This document shows, piece by piece, positions 7,875 to 16,669 of a DNA stretch of 64,000 nucleotides. The stretch is taken from the NCBI GenBank assembly GCA_012728875.1, contig JAAYEF010000032.1, forward strand, positions 1-64,000, read 5' to 3'. Within the stretch, counting starts at the first letter, position 1. Each line of letters opens with the position of its first letter. The notes under the pieces are model-generated. The model had not been told where the DNA came from. It searched no databases and saw only the letters and a program-made list of their open reading frames with translations. This DNA is from Candidatus Cloacimonadota bacterium. GTDB taxonomy: Bacteria > Cloacimonadota > Cloacimonadia > Cloacimonadales > Cloacimonadaceae. The translations under genes and the position numbers were made by a program.

Positions 7875-8665
7875 TCACCGCCACCGGTTTTGCGTTTGAA
7901 CTGGGGTTTGCGCGCCTGACTTTGCTTTTTGGGAGTGGCATCCTTTTCCTGACGCGGCTTGGCAACGGCCTTCGGGGCTGGCTTTTTACCCTGCGGCTGA
8001 GGTTTGAGCTGTTTTTTGGTTTGAGACAGAACTTCGCTTTCTTTTTGCTTTGCGGAAAAAACCACTATGCGTTTATTTTCCCCCTCGCCGATGGTGAGGG
8101 TGCGCAGGCTTTTATCCTGCTCCACATAGCGATGTATGGTCCTGCGATCGCCGGCATTCAAAGGCTCCAGGGTCTGGGGATTGCCTGTCTCGCGCACTTT
8201 TTTGAAAATTGGTTTGAATTGATTCAAAAACTGAGCTTCACGGCGCTGGCGATAGCCATCCACATCCAGATAGATGCGATCCAAGCCACGATCGCTCTCA
8301 AAGATACGGTTGATCATATATTGCAAAGTTTCAAGCATATAGCCATTTTTCCCGATCAAGAGCCCGGAATCCTGGCTGCCGGTAATTTCCAAAAAGGCAG
8401 TCTTGCCCTTGGTTTGGGAATGCACTTTTTTATATTGGATGCCCATTTTAGTCAACAATTGGGAGAGGAAATTCGCCGCACGTTCGCCCAGCTCGGGCAG
8501 GTCAAACCGTACCACCGCGGTTTTATTTGCAAATAGACCAAAGATGCCTTTTGAGGGTTTCTTGATGATTTTATAATTCAGTTCCCAGTCTCGAATGCTG
8601 TGTTCTCTACGGAAGTCAGCTATGATCAGTTCAATATTGCTTCCGGTTTTTTCGATTAATGCCAT
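7871..8665 (-). CDS. khpB: KhpB/Jag RNA-binding protein
   Basis: A 264-residue Jag (SpoIIIJ-associated) family protein. In order: an N-terminal Jag domain with the signature KPSKGIFGLF (about residues 37-46); a KH domain with LLIGKNGYMLETLQY (about 102-117); an R3H domain with NAGDRRTIHRY (about 170-180); and a Lys/Pro/Gln-rich disordered basic tail. KhpB with KhpA binds RNA and affects cell elongation and division in Gram-positives; the tail may add RNA affinity. The start codon directly follows the yidC stop with no spacer, matching the conserved rnpA-yidC-jag order. The tail overlaps the next gene by 4 nt. Confidence 0.93.
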   Translation of the reverse strand: MALIEKTGSNIELIIADFRREHSIRDWELNYKIIKKPSKGIFGLFANKTAVVRFDLPELGERAANFLSQLLTKMGIQYKKVHSQTKGKTAFLEITGSQDSGLLIGKNGYMLETLQYMINRIFESDRGLDRIYLDVDGYRQRREAQFLNQFKPIFKKVRETGNPQTLEPLNAGDRRTIHRYVEQDKSLRTLTIGEGENKRIVVFSAKQKESEVLSQTKKQLKPQPQGKKPAPKAVAKPRQEKDATPKKQSQARKPQFKRKTGGGE

Positions 8666-10303
8666 TTAAATTATTTCCTTTTGTTTGAGGCGTTTTTGGG
8701 TGTAGAATTGATGCGCCACGCTGAACATGTTGAAAATAGTGTAGTAAAGCACCAGACCTGATGGCAGCCCGCGGAAGATGAAGAACATCATGATTGGCAT
8801 CAGCCAGGTCATCATGCGTGTGCTTTGTTGCATCGCCTGCTGTTTTTCGTCCATTTTTTCCAACGCCTCTTTGGAAGGACGGGTCATCAGGCTTTGCAGG
8901 ATCATGAATCCTGCCATTATGATGGGTAATATCAGGTAGGGATCAGGCTCGGAAAGATCTTTCAGCCACAGCGCGAATCTGGCGTTGCGCATATCCAGGG
9001 TATAGCGCAAAACGTTGTAAAGTGCAATGAAGATGGGCATTTGCAGCAGCAGCGGCAAACACCCGGACATCGGACTTGTGCCCGCTTCCTTATACAGCGC
9101 GGAAAGCTCTTCCTGCATCTTTTTGGGGTCGTTTTTGTATTTGGCCTGAATTGCCTGAACCTGCGGCTGTATCCTTTGCATCTTGAAGTTCGCATCCATG
9201 CTCTTTTTTGTAAGCGGATGCGTGACCAGTTTCAACAACAGCGCAAAGATGATGATCACCACACCATAGTTTGGAATGAAGCGGTGCAGGGTTTGCAGCA
9301 GCCAGGCAATGGCGTTTGCCAGCCAACGCAGCCAGCCCGGTCCACGGTCGGGAATCTGTTCCAGCCGGTTCGGATAGCTGCGCATCAGCTCATAATCCGC
9401 CGGACCGGCATAGATCGTAAAGCTTTGCTTCCACTGTTGCGAAGCGGTTTCATCCTTGGAATCGAGCACGATGGCGGGGTTTCCACTGCCTTCAGCCAGG
9501 CTGGCACGGTAGTGGCGCAAAAGCGGTGTGCCTGTTTCCATGATGGCGAGGGCGAAATATTTGGTGCGCAGCGCCGCCCATTTGAACGAGTTCAGGTCAC
9601 CCTGCAATTTGTCTTTTTTGATTTTGGGAAGGGTGATCTTTTGGGGTGCATTTTCCGTGTAGAGCAGCAGCTTGTAATCCTGATCCTTGGTTTTGGGTTT
9701 CACCTCTTCACTGTCTGCGATGCCCGCGGAAAAATCGTATTCAATCCCATACACCGGATTGGGGCTGTTCACTTCCACATCCATCAGGATGCCATATTTG
9801 TCATCCAGTTGAAAGCTCTTTTTCACCAGCGGCTTTTCCTGATCTCCAAGCCAGAACACCACTTTTTTGTCTTCTTTTTCGCAGTTCCAGTTCACATTGC
9901 GCAGATCGTTTGGCATGGTGGCGGGATGGTTCAACAGCGTGATTCCGGCAATGTTTTTATCCTTGGGAACCAAGTCCACCAGACGCTTATCGTTTCCAGC
10001 CCAATTGTATTTTTTCAACTCGATGGAACTGATGGCGGCGCCCCGATTCGTGAAACTCACGCTGAATCTGTCGTTTTCCAGCTTTTCTGTCTGAATGCTC
10101 TGTGCGCCTTTGAAAATGCTGTCCACCACTCCCGGCGAGACCGCAAGCTGCTGTTTCAGACTGTCTTCTGCCACTTGAATCGTGCTGTCTGCAGCAGCAT
10201 TTTGTTTGGGATTCCCGGCTTTGGGTTTCGGTGCAAAATATGTGCTCCACACAAAGAATAGAATGACCACCACGAATAGTACTAAAAAAGTTCGCTTATC
10301 CAC
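8666..10303 (-). CDS. yidC: Membrane protein insertase YidC
   Basis: A 545-residue Gram-negative-type YidC/Oxa1 insertase. An N-terminal membrane anchor is followed by a large periplasmic domain (to about residue 330), then the conserved core of five membrane segments with PLTKKSM and the GCLPLLLQMPIFIALY signature. It inserts membrane proteins alone or with SecYEG. The long periplasmic domain is characteristic of diderm bacteria and supports an outer membrane in this organism. It has an AAGGAG box upstream. It sits between yidD and khpB, in the order conserved next to rpmH and rnpA. Confidence 0.97.
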   Translation of the reverse strand: MDKRTFLVLFVVVILFFVWSTYFAPKPKAGNPKQNAAADSTIQVAEDSLKQQLAVSPGVVDSIFKGAQSIQTEKLENDRFSVSFTNRGAAISSIELKKYNWAGNDKRLVDLVPKDKNIAGITLLNHPATMPNDLRNVNWNCEKEDKKVVFWLGDQEKPLVKKSFQLDDKYGILMDVEVNSPNPVYGIEYDFSAGIADSEEVKPKTKDQDYKLLLYTENAPQKITLPKIKKDKLQGDLNSFKWAALRTKYFALAIMETGTPLLRHYRASLAEGSGNPAIVLDSKDETASQQWKQSFTIYAGPADYELMRSYPNRLEQIPDRGPGWLRWLANAIAWLLQTLHRFIPNYGVVIIIFALLLKLVTHPLTKKSMDANFKMQRIQPQVQAIQAKYKNDPKKMQEELSALYKEAGTSPMSGCLPLLLQMPIFIALYNVLRYTLDMRNARFALWLKDLSEPDPYLILPIIMAGFMILQSLMTRPSKEALEKMDEKQQAMQQSTRMMTWLMPIMMFFIFRGLPSGLVLYYTIFNMFSVAHQFYTQKRLKQKEII

Positions 10304-10312
10304 ATTTTCTCC

Positions 10313-10531
10313 TTAGGGAAGCGGATCGTGACCGCCCTTGCAAAATGGATTGCAGCGCAAAATGCGCCAGGCGGTGAGGCCAAAGGCCTTGAAAAAATTA
10401 TATTTGCGAAAGGCCTGCCGGCCATATTCGCTGCAACTGGGTTCAAACCTGCAAACGCTGGGCAAAATGGGCGAAATCATTTTCTTATAAAGGTTTATGA
10501 TGCCGATGAACAATAGATTCGGCAGGCGCAA
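10313..10531 (-). CDS. yidD: YidD membrane-insertion efficiency factor
   Basis: A YidD (haemolytic DUF37) family protein with the full signature YKKMISPILPSVCRFEPSCSEYG, cited here in parts: YKKMISP, CRFEPSCSEYG and the downstream NPFCKGGHDPLP. The family is 70-85 residues long. A frame starting at an ATG at 10600 would give 95 residues and overlap rnpA by 61 nt with an unconserved N-terminus. A TTG at 10531, just past the rnpA stop, gives 72 residues and is preferred; this start is not certain. It lies 9 nt upstream of yidC and probably assists YidC-dependent insertion. Confidence 0.88.
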   Translation of the reverse strand: MRLPNLLFIGIINLYKKMISPILPSVCRFEPSCSEYGRQAFRKYNFFKAFGLTAWRILRCNPFCKGGHDPLP

Positions 10532-10539
10532 AACCTGTT

Positions 10540-10866
10540 TCAGGACCCCTGTGGCAGCAGCGCCGCCACCTTGTTCAGTTCTTCGCACAGTTCTTTCCAT
10601 GCTAATTCGCCAGCACCAGGGCGGGCGATGAGATTAAGTCTGAAGCCGTTTGGCAGATCTTGGGAACGCAGTTGCATCCAAGCTTTGATCCTGCGTTTAA
10701 GCAGGTTTCGAACATGCGCTTTGCCGATTTTTTTTCCAATGGTGATGCCCAGGGCAAATTCGCAGGGAGAATACAGCACCGCGGCATAGAAATGGTCGCT
10801 CCGCAAAAACAGGTCTGGAGAGCTGAACTCCAGGTATTCACTGTGCTTCGTTATCCTACGAAGCAT
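10540..10866 (-). CDS. rnpA: Ribonuclease P protein component
   Basis: A 108-residue RnpA. The RNR signature is present as KIGKAHVRNLLKRRIK near residues 46-61, and the N-terminal region carries the aromatic residues of the leader-binding cleft. It binds the RNase P RNA and helps 5' tRNA maturation. It begins 3 nt after the rpmH stop and is followed by yidD, the near-universal rpmH-rnpA-yidD order. The usual chromosomal neighbour dnaA is not present in this window. Confidence 0.96.
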   Translation of the reverse strand: MLRRITKHSEYLEFSSPDLFLRSDHFYAAVLYSPCEFALGITIGKKIGKAHVRNLLKRRIKAWMQLRSQDLPNGFRLNLIARPGAGELAWKELCEELNKVAALLPQGS

Positions 10867-10869
10867 GGC

Positions 10870-11004
10870 TCACACGCTGAGGTTCTTTCTCCCTTTTGCA
10901 CGACGGCGGGCCAAAACTTTACGGCCGTTATAAGTCGCCATGCGGCTGCGGAAGCCGTGTGTGTTTTTACGTGAACGATTTGAAGGTTGATATGTCCTTT
11001 TCAT
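10870..11004 (-). CDS. rpmH: 50S ribosomal protein L34
   Basis: A 44-codon gene, too short for usual ORF cutoffs. The product begins [18 protein letters not shown] and contains the L34 core [20 protein letters not shown]. It has an AAGGAG box 11 nt upstream. First gene of the rpmH-rnpA-yidD-yidC-khpB-MBL operon. Confidence 0.98.
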   Translation of the reverse strand: MKRTYQPSNRSRKNTHGFRSRMATYNGRKVLARRRAKGRKNLSV

Positions 11005-11386
11005 CTATCTAACTCCTTAAAGATATGAGATTTTCAATGGAATAAACCATAATTTTCAAACGTGGTGGAATGTCAAGCGGAAAAGCGAAATCACTGTCAT
11101 CAAATGAGCTTGGCAACATGGCTCCATCACGATCAAACACAATCCCATGAAAACATCATTCAGTGCCTCTGCCACTGAATTTTCGCCCTCTGAAGCCAAA
11201 GGCATTCGCATGATGTTGTAAGATATTTTGCTGGGTTCATAAGAGGCTTATTTTAGAAAAACAAACCCACCGGATTTTTTGTTGGAACAAAATATGCATA
11301 TTAAGGAATTCCCAAATCGAGAGGAGATCATTTCCCTGCCTTGGTTTCGGGCTTTTTCAAAATCAAAACAAACAGGATATAACGCC
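11005..11386. other. Divergent spacer between rpmH and the M6 protease gene
   Basis: 382 nt that contain the rpmH promoter candidate at the left end. No gene, repeat or strong hairpin was seen in the rest. Despite the rpmH-rnpA neighbourhood there is no visible array of DnaA boxes, so no replication origin is claimed. Confidence 0.5.
11049..11076 (-). promoter_or_regulatory. Candidate promoter of the rpmH operon
   Basis: On the minus strand, TTGACA at 11076-11071 is followed after 16 nt by AATTAT, about 45 nt upstream of the rpmH start. The -10 match is weak; the -35 match is perfect. Confidence 0.5.
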
Positions 11387-14074
11387 ATGTCCCACAAACA
11401 GATACTACTTTTTCTGCTGACGCTGTTTGCGCTGTCAGCGCTTTTCTCGGCACCATTGAGATTCCAAAAAGTCGATGCTGTCCAGCCAGACGGCCAAAGG
11501 GTCGAACTCTACGCCAGCGGCGATGAATTTCACAACTGGCTGCACGACAAAGACAACTACACAGTCATGCAAAACGACGAAGGCCACTATGTTTACGCCG
11601 TTCGTGACGGTGAAAGCTTGGCTCCAGGTTCCTGGATCCTTGGAAAAGATCAGCCTGCCCAAAAAGGACTGGAACCCGGCTTAAACCTTTCGCAGAGACT
11701 GATTTCCCAAAAATATAAGCGCTTGGCTCATCTGCGGGATTACAGCAATGCACGCTCTCCACACACCGGAGATTTCAACAACCTCGTGATCTTCATCAAA
11801 TTTGCCGATGATCCGGATTTTACCACCGGCATCGCCGGCTATGTAGAGATTTTCAACAACCCCACCGGAAATTCCATGAAGCGCTATTTCCATGAAGCTT
11901 CCTACGAACAGTTGCATGTGGATTCCAGCTTCTACCCCATCCCGAATGGAGACGTTATTCTCTGTTATACCGATACTTACCCTCGCAGCTATTTCAAAAA
12001 ATACAGCGCTTCCAACCCCAATGGCTACCAGGATGACTGGGAACGCACGGATCGGGAACAGGAAATGTTGAAACGCGCTGTGATCGCGATCGAATCTACA
12101 ATCCCCACGGATCTGGTGATCGATGGAGACGGTGATGGCTTTGTGGACAACACCTGCTTCATCATCAAGGGCAGTCCGGAAGGCTGGGCAGACCTGCTCT
12201 GGCCGCATCGCTGGGTGCTTTACGCCGTTGATGCCTACATCCACGGCAAACGGGTCTGGGATTTCAATTTCCAGCTTGAAACCAGCACCCTCAGCAGCGG
12301 AGCCAGCGTGCTCTCACACGAAATGTTCCACAGCCTGGGAGCACCTGACCTTTATCGATATGAAGACAGCACCATCGACCCCGTGGGAAGCTGGGATATC
12401 ATGTGCGCAAACCTCACCCCGCCCCAACACATGAGCGCTTGGATGAAATATAAATACGGGCAGTGGCTCGACGAAGTTCCCTGGATCACAGAGTCCGGCA
12501 CCTACACACTTTCGCCGGTGGCTGCTTCTTCCACAAACAACATCTACCGCATCGCCAGCTGGAAAACCGGTGAATCCTATCTGCTGGAATATCGCAAAGG
12601 CTATGGCAACTACGATCACAACCTGCCCGGAACCGGACTCTTGGTTTACCGGCTTGATCCCACGATCGATGGAAACGCCTCCGGACCGCCGGATGAACTG
12701 TATATCTACCGTCCCAACGCAAACAACAGCACCACCAACGGAAGCCTTTCCCAAGCGGCGTTTTCCCTGCAGAGCGGACGCACACAGATCAATGAATCCA
12801 CCATTCCCAGCGGCTTCACCAGCAACGACAGACCCGGCGGCTTGAACATCTATGAAATTGGCGAAGCAGGGCAAACCATCACCTTCAAAGTGAAGATTTC
12901 CGAGATGCAAATCACCCATCCCAAGGGCGGAGAAACCTGGTTTTCAGGCACAAATAAAACCATCACCTGGAAATCCAAATATCCAACCGGCACCGTCACT
13001 TTGGAATATAGCACAGACGGCGGAAACACCTGGACCCTGCTGAACGGCAACGCCTCCAACAGCGGCAGTTTCCTGTGGACCAACATTCCCTTGATCAGCA
13101 CCACCGAAGCCTATGTGAAAGTGACCCATAACTCAGTTGGACAAAGTGACAGCAACACCTATCCCTTCACCATTCTCAGCGAAGTGGGTGTCCCCGAGGG
13201 AACCTGGCCGCCCGATGGAGCGGATGATATTCCCACCAACCCTCTGCTCACCTGGTCCAGCGTGCCCGGTGCCGATTCATACCAACTTCAGGTTTCTGCG
13301 GATGAAAATTTCGACAGCTTTGTGGTGAACGCCTTGAACCATCCCCACAACCAATATCAGCTCAGCGGCTTGACCCCTTTCCACACCTACTATTGGCGCG
13401 TTTGCAGTTACTCCGATTTGGGAGTCGGTCCCTTCTGTCAGGACATGACTTTCACCACCGGACCTGTGAGCGAACTGCCTCAAGCCCCAGCCCTGCTGCT
13501 TCCCGCTCAGGGTGCCGCAAACCTTGCCCAACCCGTGAATTTTTCCTGGTCTGCCAGCGCCACTGCTGAAACCTATGAACTGCAATTGGCAAGGAACGTC
13601 TATTTCGTGCCGGTGGAAACGGTTTTGGAGGGGCTCACCCAAACCAATACGCAAATGGGGAGCCTGGAACCCTCCACCACATATTTCTGGCGCGTGAGGG
13701 CTCAAAATGCCGCTGGCTACAGTAATTTCAGCGGGATCCGGAACTTTTCCACATCCAGCGACACCGCAGCGGAAGATGAAATCGTCCCGGCATTGGTGAA
13801 CGAACTCAGACAAAACAGACCCAATCCCTTTGGAGGCAGAACATCCATTTCTTTGAGCCTGAAGGAACCGGGTCGCGAAGCAAGTGTGCAGATTTTCGAC
13901 CTGCGCGGGCGTCTGGTGAAAACACTGTTCCAAGGTGTGCCAGCTTCGCAGGAAATGGAGCTTCATTGGGATGGACGTGACGAAAATGGACGCCCCTGCG
14001 CCAGCGGGATCTATCATTACAGACTGCGATCAGGTGATTTCACACAAACCCGTAAGATGATGCTGATCAGATAA
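11387..14074 (+). CDS. Secreted M6-family metalloprotease with FnIII-like repeats and FlgD-like C-terminal tag
   Basis: An 895-residue secreted zinc protease. A signal peptide (MSHKQ then a leucine-rich segment, cleavage near FSA) is followed by an M6/immune-inhibitor-A-like domain with HEMFHSLGAPD (HExxHxxGxxD) near residue 308. Next come an Ig-like segment (GGETWFSGTNKTITW), two FnIII-like repeats each with a Y-W-R-V motif (about residues 600-790), and a C-terminal FlgD-like module with PNPF, WDGRDENG, CASGIYHYRL and TRKMMLIR. The start is at MSHKQ, with AGGAT 9 nt upstream; the longer frame adds a non-signal leader. It probably degrades extracellular protein, consistent with a protein-fermenting lifestyle. 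It stands alone, divergent from rpmH. Confidence 0.88.
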   Translation: MSHKQILLFLLTLFALSALFSAPLRFQKVDAVQPDGQRVELYASGDEFHNWLHDKDNYTVMQNDEGHYVYAVRDGESLAPGSWILGKDQPAQKGLEPGLNLSQRLISQKYKRLAHLRDYSNARSPHTGDFNNLVIFIKFADDPDFTTGIAGYVEIFNNPTGNSMKRYFHEASYEQLHVDSSFYPIPNGDVILCYTDTYPRSYFKKYSASNPNGYQDDWERTDREQEMLKRAVIAIESTIPTDLVIDGDGDGFVDNTCFIIKGSPEGWADLLWPHRWVLYAVDAYIHGKRVWDFNFQLETSTLSSGASVLSHEMFHSLGAPDLYRYEDSTIDPVGSWDIMCANLTPPQHMSAWMKYKYGQWLDEVPWITESGTYTLSPVAASSTNNIYRIASWKTGESYLLEYRKGYGNYDHNLPGTGLLVYRLDPTIDGNASGPPDELYIYRPNANNSTTNGSLSQAAFSLQSGRTQINESTIPSGFTSNDRPGGLNIYEIGEAGQTITFKVKISEMQITHPKGGETWFSGTNKTITWKSKYPTGTVTLEYSTDGGNTWTLLNGNASNSGSFLWTNIPLISTTEAYVKVTHNSVGQSDSNTYPFTILSEVGVPEGTWPPDGADDIPTNPLLTWSSVPGADSYQLQVSADENFDSFVVNALNHPHNQYQLSGLTPFHTYYWRVCSYSDLGVGPFCQDMTFTTGPVSELPQAPALLLPAQGAANLAQPVNFSWSASATAETYELQLARNVYFVPVETVLEGLTQTNTQMGSLEPSTTYFWRVRAQNAAGYSNFSGIRNFSTSSDTAAEDEIVPALVNELRQNRPNPFGGRTSISLSLKEPGREASVQIFDLRGRLVKTLFQGVPASQEMELHWDGRDENGRPCASGIYHYRLRSGDFTQTRKMMLIR

Positions 14075-14105
14075 ATAGCCAATATACTCAACCACCGATA
14101 ACCCC

Positions 14106-14138
14106 AAATTAGCAGTTTCCTTGTGAGACTGCTAATTT
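14106..14138 (+). promoter_or_regulatory. CIRCE-like operator upstream of hsp20
   Basis: Inverted repeat with 9-9-9 architecture: TTAGCAGTT, 9 nt, GACTGCTAA (14109-14135), with flanking AT symmetry. Canonical CIRCE for HrcA is TTAGCACTC-N9-GAGTGCTAA, so spacing and outer bases match while the inner bases differ (GTC/GAC for CTC/GAG). A near-identical site precedes clpB at 61561-61593. It lies just upstream of the -35 box. Confidence 0.8.
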
Positions 14139-14142
14139 TTGC

Positions 14143-14170
14143 TTGCTTTTCTGGATTACCCCTTTATATT
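14143..14170 (+). promoter_or_regulatory. Candidate hsp20 promoter
   Basis: TTGCTT, 16 nt, TATATT, 8 nt downstream of the CIRCE-like operator and about 35 nt before the hsp20 ATG. Confidence 0.5.
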
Positions 14171-14204
14171 GATTGTAGAGATTCATTTACAAAGGAGGTT
14201 CAAA

Positions 14205-14642
14205 ATGAAGATCGTACCTTATCGCAAGGGACAGGAGCTTCGCCCAATGGGCACCATGATCAGTATATTCGACGATTTCTTCAATCGCGCCTTCGAAGAA
14301 GAGACCGCCGAAGATAATTTCCGTTCCATGCCCATGGATATCGTGGAGCATGAGAAAAACTATGAGATCCTGGCCAATTTGCCCGGATTCAAGAAAGAAA
14401 ATGTGAAGATCTCCGTGCACGACAACCAGCTTTTGGTTGAGGCAAAGTGCGAAATCGAGAAGGAAGAGCAAAGTGGAACCATCTATCGCTGCGAGCGTTA
14501 CAGCGGAAACTACCGCCGCAACCTGCTCCTGCCGGAAAATTCCGACCTGGCAAAAATCTCCGCCAAAATGGAGGACGGAGTTTTGCAACTGCTCATCCCA
14601 AAAAAGGAGCCCACTCCTCAAAAAGAGATCGTAATCCAGTAA
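14205..14642 (+). CDS. Small heat shock protein, Hsp20/alpha-crystallin family
   Basis: A 145-residue Hsp20. A short N-terminal arm contains FDDFFNRAFEE. The alpha-crystallin domain starts near residue 42 (MPMDIVEHEKNYEILANLPGF) and includes the typical KKENVKISV strand, the arginine-containing SGNYRRNLLLP segment and a GVLQLLIPKKE strand. A short C-terminal extension follows, with no clear I-x-I motif. It is an ATP-independent holdase that hands clients to disaggregases such as ClpB. The start has an AAAGGAGG box 8 nt upstream. It is monocistronic between the CIRCE-like operator and a terminator; clpB at 61646 shares the operator, so the two are predicted to be co-regulated. Confidence 0.95.
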   Translation: MKIVPYRKGQELRPMGTMISIFDDFFNRAFEEETAEDNFRSMPMDIVEHEKNYEILANLPGFKKENVKISVHDNQLLVEAKCEIEKEEQSGTIYRCERYSGNYRRNLLLPENSDLAKISAKMEDGVLQLLIPKKEPTPQKEIVIQ

Positions 14643-14668
14643 ACTCCAATAAGTGTCACAAATACAAA

Positions 14669-14702
14669 GGCGCGGATCCCGGTGATTCGCGTCTTTTTTT
14701 AT
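14669..14702 (+). terminator. Terminator after hsp20
   Basis: A 10-bp stem with two G-U pairs (14669-14678 with 14684-14693) and a 5-nt loop, followed by seven T residues. Confidence 0.85.
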
Positions 14703-14854
14703 CCAATATCATTCGTTTGCTTCTTCAAAAACCAATATTTCTGTTCAAACATCACGACTAACTACCTTTAGTCATAGTCAGTTATCTGATTTTGCAACAC
14801 GCTCATTCCCTCAGTCTTCGTCTTTCAGCCTTTCAAATATCAGCAATCCGGACC

Positions 14855-14965
14855 TTGTTTCAAAGCGTCAGTCACTTCTTAATCAAGCCTTAATCAAGTC
14901 TTAATAATTAACGCTTGATTAAGGCTTGATGACCACTTGATTAACGCTTTCGGGCAAGGGTGGAT
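14855..14965 (-). repeat. Dispersed long-hairpin repeat, copy 2 (inverted orientation)
   Basis: Same perfect 17-bp inverted repeat as copy 1 (14882-14898 and 14914-14930), with the element read on the minus strand. The flanking block CGAAAGCG-TTAATCAAGTG of copy 1 is matched at 14935-14955, and the TTGAAACA block at 14857-14864. It lies in the 470-nt spacer 14643-15112 between hsp20 and kamD; the rest of that spacer shows no gene. Confidence 0.85.
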
Positions 14966-15112
14966 CGGGCGCAATGTGAATGACTTGTGATTTTCACCGT
15001 CCTGGATTCTTTGCCAATATAGGGAAAGATCTCCACAGCTTTTCCCTTGACGGATTCAGCCGTCCCAAAAAACGTGCAAAAGATTGAATAATTAACACTT
15101 TGGGAGAGTTTG

Positions 15113-16669
15113 ATGCTCAAACTGGACATTGATCTCAAAATGAAGGAACGCGCCCGCAACGCGGCTGCCAACATCGCCAATTCCTTCGATTGGCTCTTTG
15201 GCGGATATTCCTCGCTGGCCATTGAACGCACAGTTCTGCGCCTTTTGGGTGTGGATGGTGCCTTGGAGGATGGAAAGCCGTTGCCAAACGTTGTTGTGGA
15301 CCATCTGCAAAGCATCGGCGCCATCGACAAAGGTGCGGCAATTCCCTTGGCCAACGCCATGCTGGCCAAGAAGATGGATGTGATGGAAGTGGCTCAAGCC
15401 ATTGGACGCGGCGAACTGGATATTGGCAAGATTCCACCGCAGGATCCCCAGGAAGTTTTTGATATTCTCAACACTTTGTCCAACAAGATGCTGGACCACC
15501 TCCGCGCCCAACGCGAAAAGCGCAGTGAGATGTTTGCCAAATATGGTCCCAGACGTGTTCCCGCCATCTATGTAATTGTCGCCACCGGAAACATTTATGA
15601 AGATGCTGTTCAGGCAAAGGCCGCCGCATCTGAAGGCGCGGACGTGATTGCCGTGATCCGTTCCACGGCGCAGTCGCTTTTGGACTACGTCCCCTTCGGT
15701 GCCACAACCGTCGGTTTTGGCGGCACTTACGCCACTCAGGAAAACTTCCGCATCATGCGTGCCGCCTTGGATGAGGTTTCGGAAACCCAGCAGCGTTACA
15801 TAAGCTTAACCAACTATGCTTCAGGGCTTTGTATGCCCGAAATTGCCGCCATGGGAGCCATGGAGCGCTTGGATTTGATGCTCAACGACGCCATGTATGG
15901 CATCCTGTTCCGTGACATCAATCCCAAAAGAACCCTTTTGGATCAATATTTCAGCCGCATGATCAACGCCTTTGCCGGCATCGAAATTCAAACCGGGGAA
16001 GACAACTATCTCACCACCTCCGACGCCATCGAAAAGGCTTATACCGTAACGGCTTCCCAGCTTTTGAATGAACAATTCGCCCTCCTCAGCGGTGTGAAGC
16101 CCGAAAAGATGGGCTTGGGACATGCCTTCGAGATCGACCCCGAAATTGAGGACAGTTTTTCTTATGAACTCGCTCATGCTCTGCTCACCCGCGAACTGTT
16201 CCCGGATGCGCCTGTAAAATATATGCCGCCAACCAAATACGCCAGCGGCAATATCTTCAAAACCCACCTTATGGGAGCGATGTTCAATTTCATCGGACAG
16301 CTCACCAGCCAGGGCGTACAGCTTTTGGGCATGATGACCGAAGCCATCCACACCCCGCATCTGGTGGACCGTTCCCTGGCAATCGAAAATGCGCAGTATA
16401 TCTTCAAGGCGGTGAAAAACCTGGGGGATAACCTGAGCCTGACCCCGGACAGCTTTGTGAATCAGCGTGCCAACGCCGTTTTGCTACAAGCGGTGGAATT
16501 TTTGGAAAAAGTGGCTGCCGAAGGGCTTTTCCCAGCCATGACAAGAGGCGATTTTGCCGACATCAAGCGCCCCGAAAATGGCGGCAAGGGCCTGGACGGA
16601 GTTTTCCGCCGCGATGAAGGCTATTTCAACCCATTTTTGGACAAGATGAAAAAGGAATTGGGATTATGA
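15113..16669 (+). CDS. kamD: Lysine 5,6-aminomutase alpha subunit
   Basis: A 518-residue KamD homologue. The lysine 5,6-aminomutase heterotetramer uses pyridoxal phosphate and adenosylcobalamin to move the terminal amino group of D-lysine or beta-lysine in anaerobic lysine fermentation. The sequence is collinear with the family, including FDWLFGGYSSLAIERTVLRL near the start and the conserved APVKYMPPTKY-like and TEAIHTPHLVDRSLA segments of the barrel. The ATG at 15113 has GGGAG 6 nt upstream and is preferred over a TTG one codon earlier. It overlaps kamE by 4 nt. Other lysine-fermentation genes (kamA, kdd, kce, kal) are not in this window. Confidence 0.95.
   Translation: MLKLDIDLKMKERARNAAANIANSFDWLFGGYSSLAIERTVLRLLGVDGALEDGKPLPNVVVDHLQSIGAIDKGAAIPLANAMLAKKMDVMEVAQAIGRGELDIGKIPPQDPQEVFDILNTLSNKMLDHLRAQREKRSEMFAKYGPRRVPAIYVIVATGNIYEDAVQAKAAASEGADVIAVIRSTAQSLLDYVPFGATTVGFGGTYATQENFRIMRAALDEVSETQQRYISLTNYASGLCMPEIAAMGAMERLDLMLNDAMYGILFRDINPKRTLLDQYFSRMINAFAGIEIQTGEDNYLTTSDAIEKAYTVTASQLLNEQFALLSGVKPEKMGLGHAFEIDPEIEDSFSYELAHALLTRELFPDAPVKYMPPTKYASGNIFKTHLMGAMFNFIGQLTSQGVQLLGMMTEAIHTPHLVDRSLAIENAQYIFKAVKNLGDNLSLTPDSFVNQRANAVLLQAVEFLEKVAAEGLFPAMTRGDFADIKRPENGGKGLDGVFRRDEGYFNPFLDKMKKELGL

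Noticed and set aside
10313-11386. Replication origin beside rpmH-rnpA
   Set aside because: dnaA is not adjacent and no cluster of DnaA boxes was seen; the rpmH neighbourhood alone is not enough.
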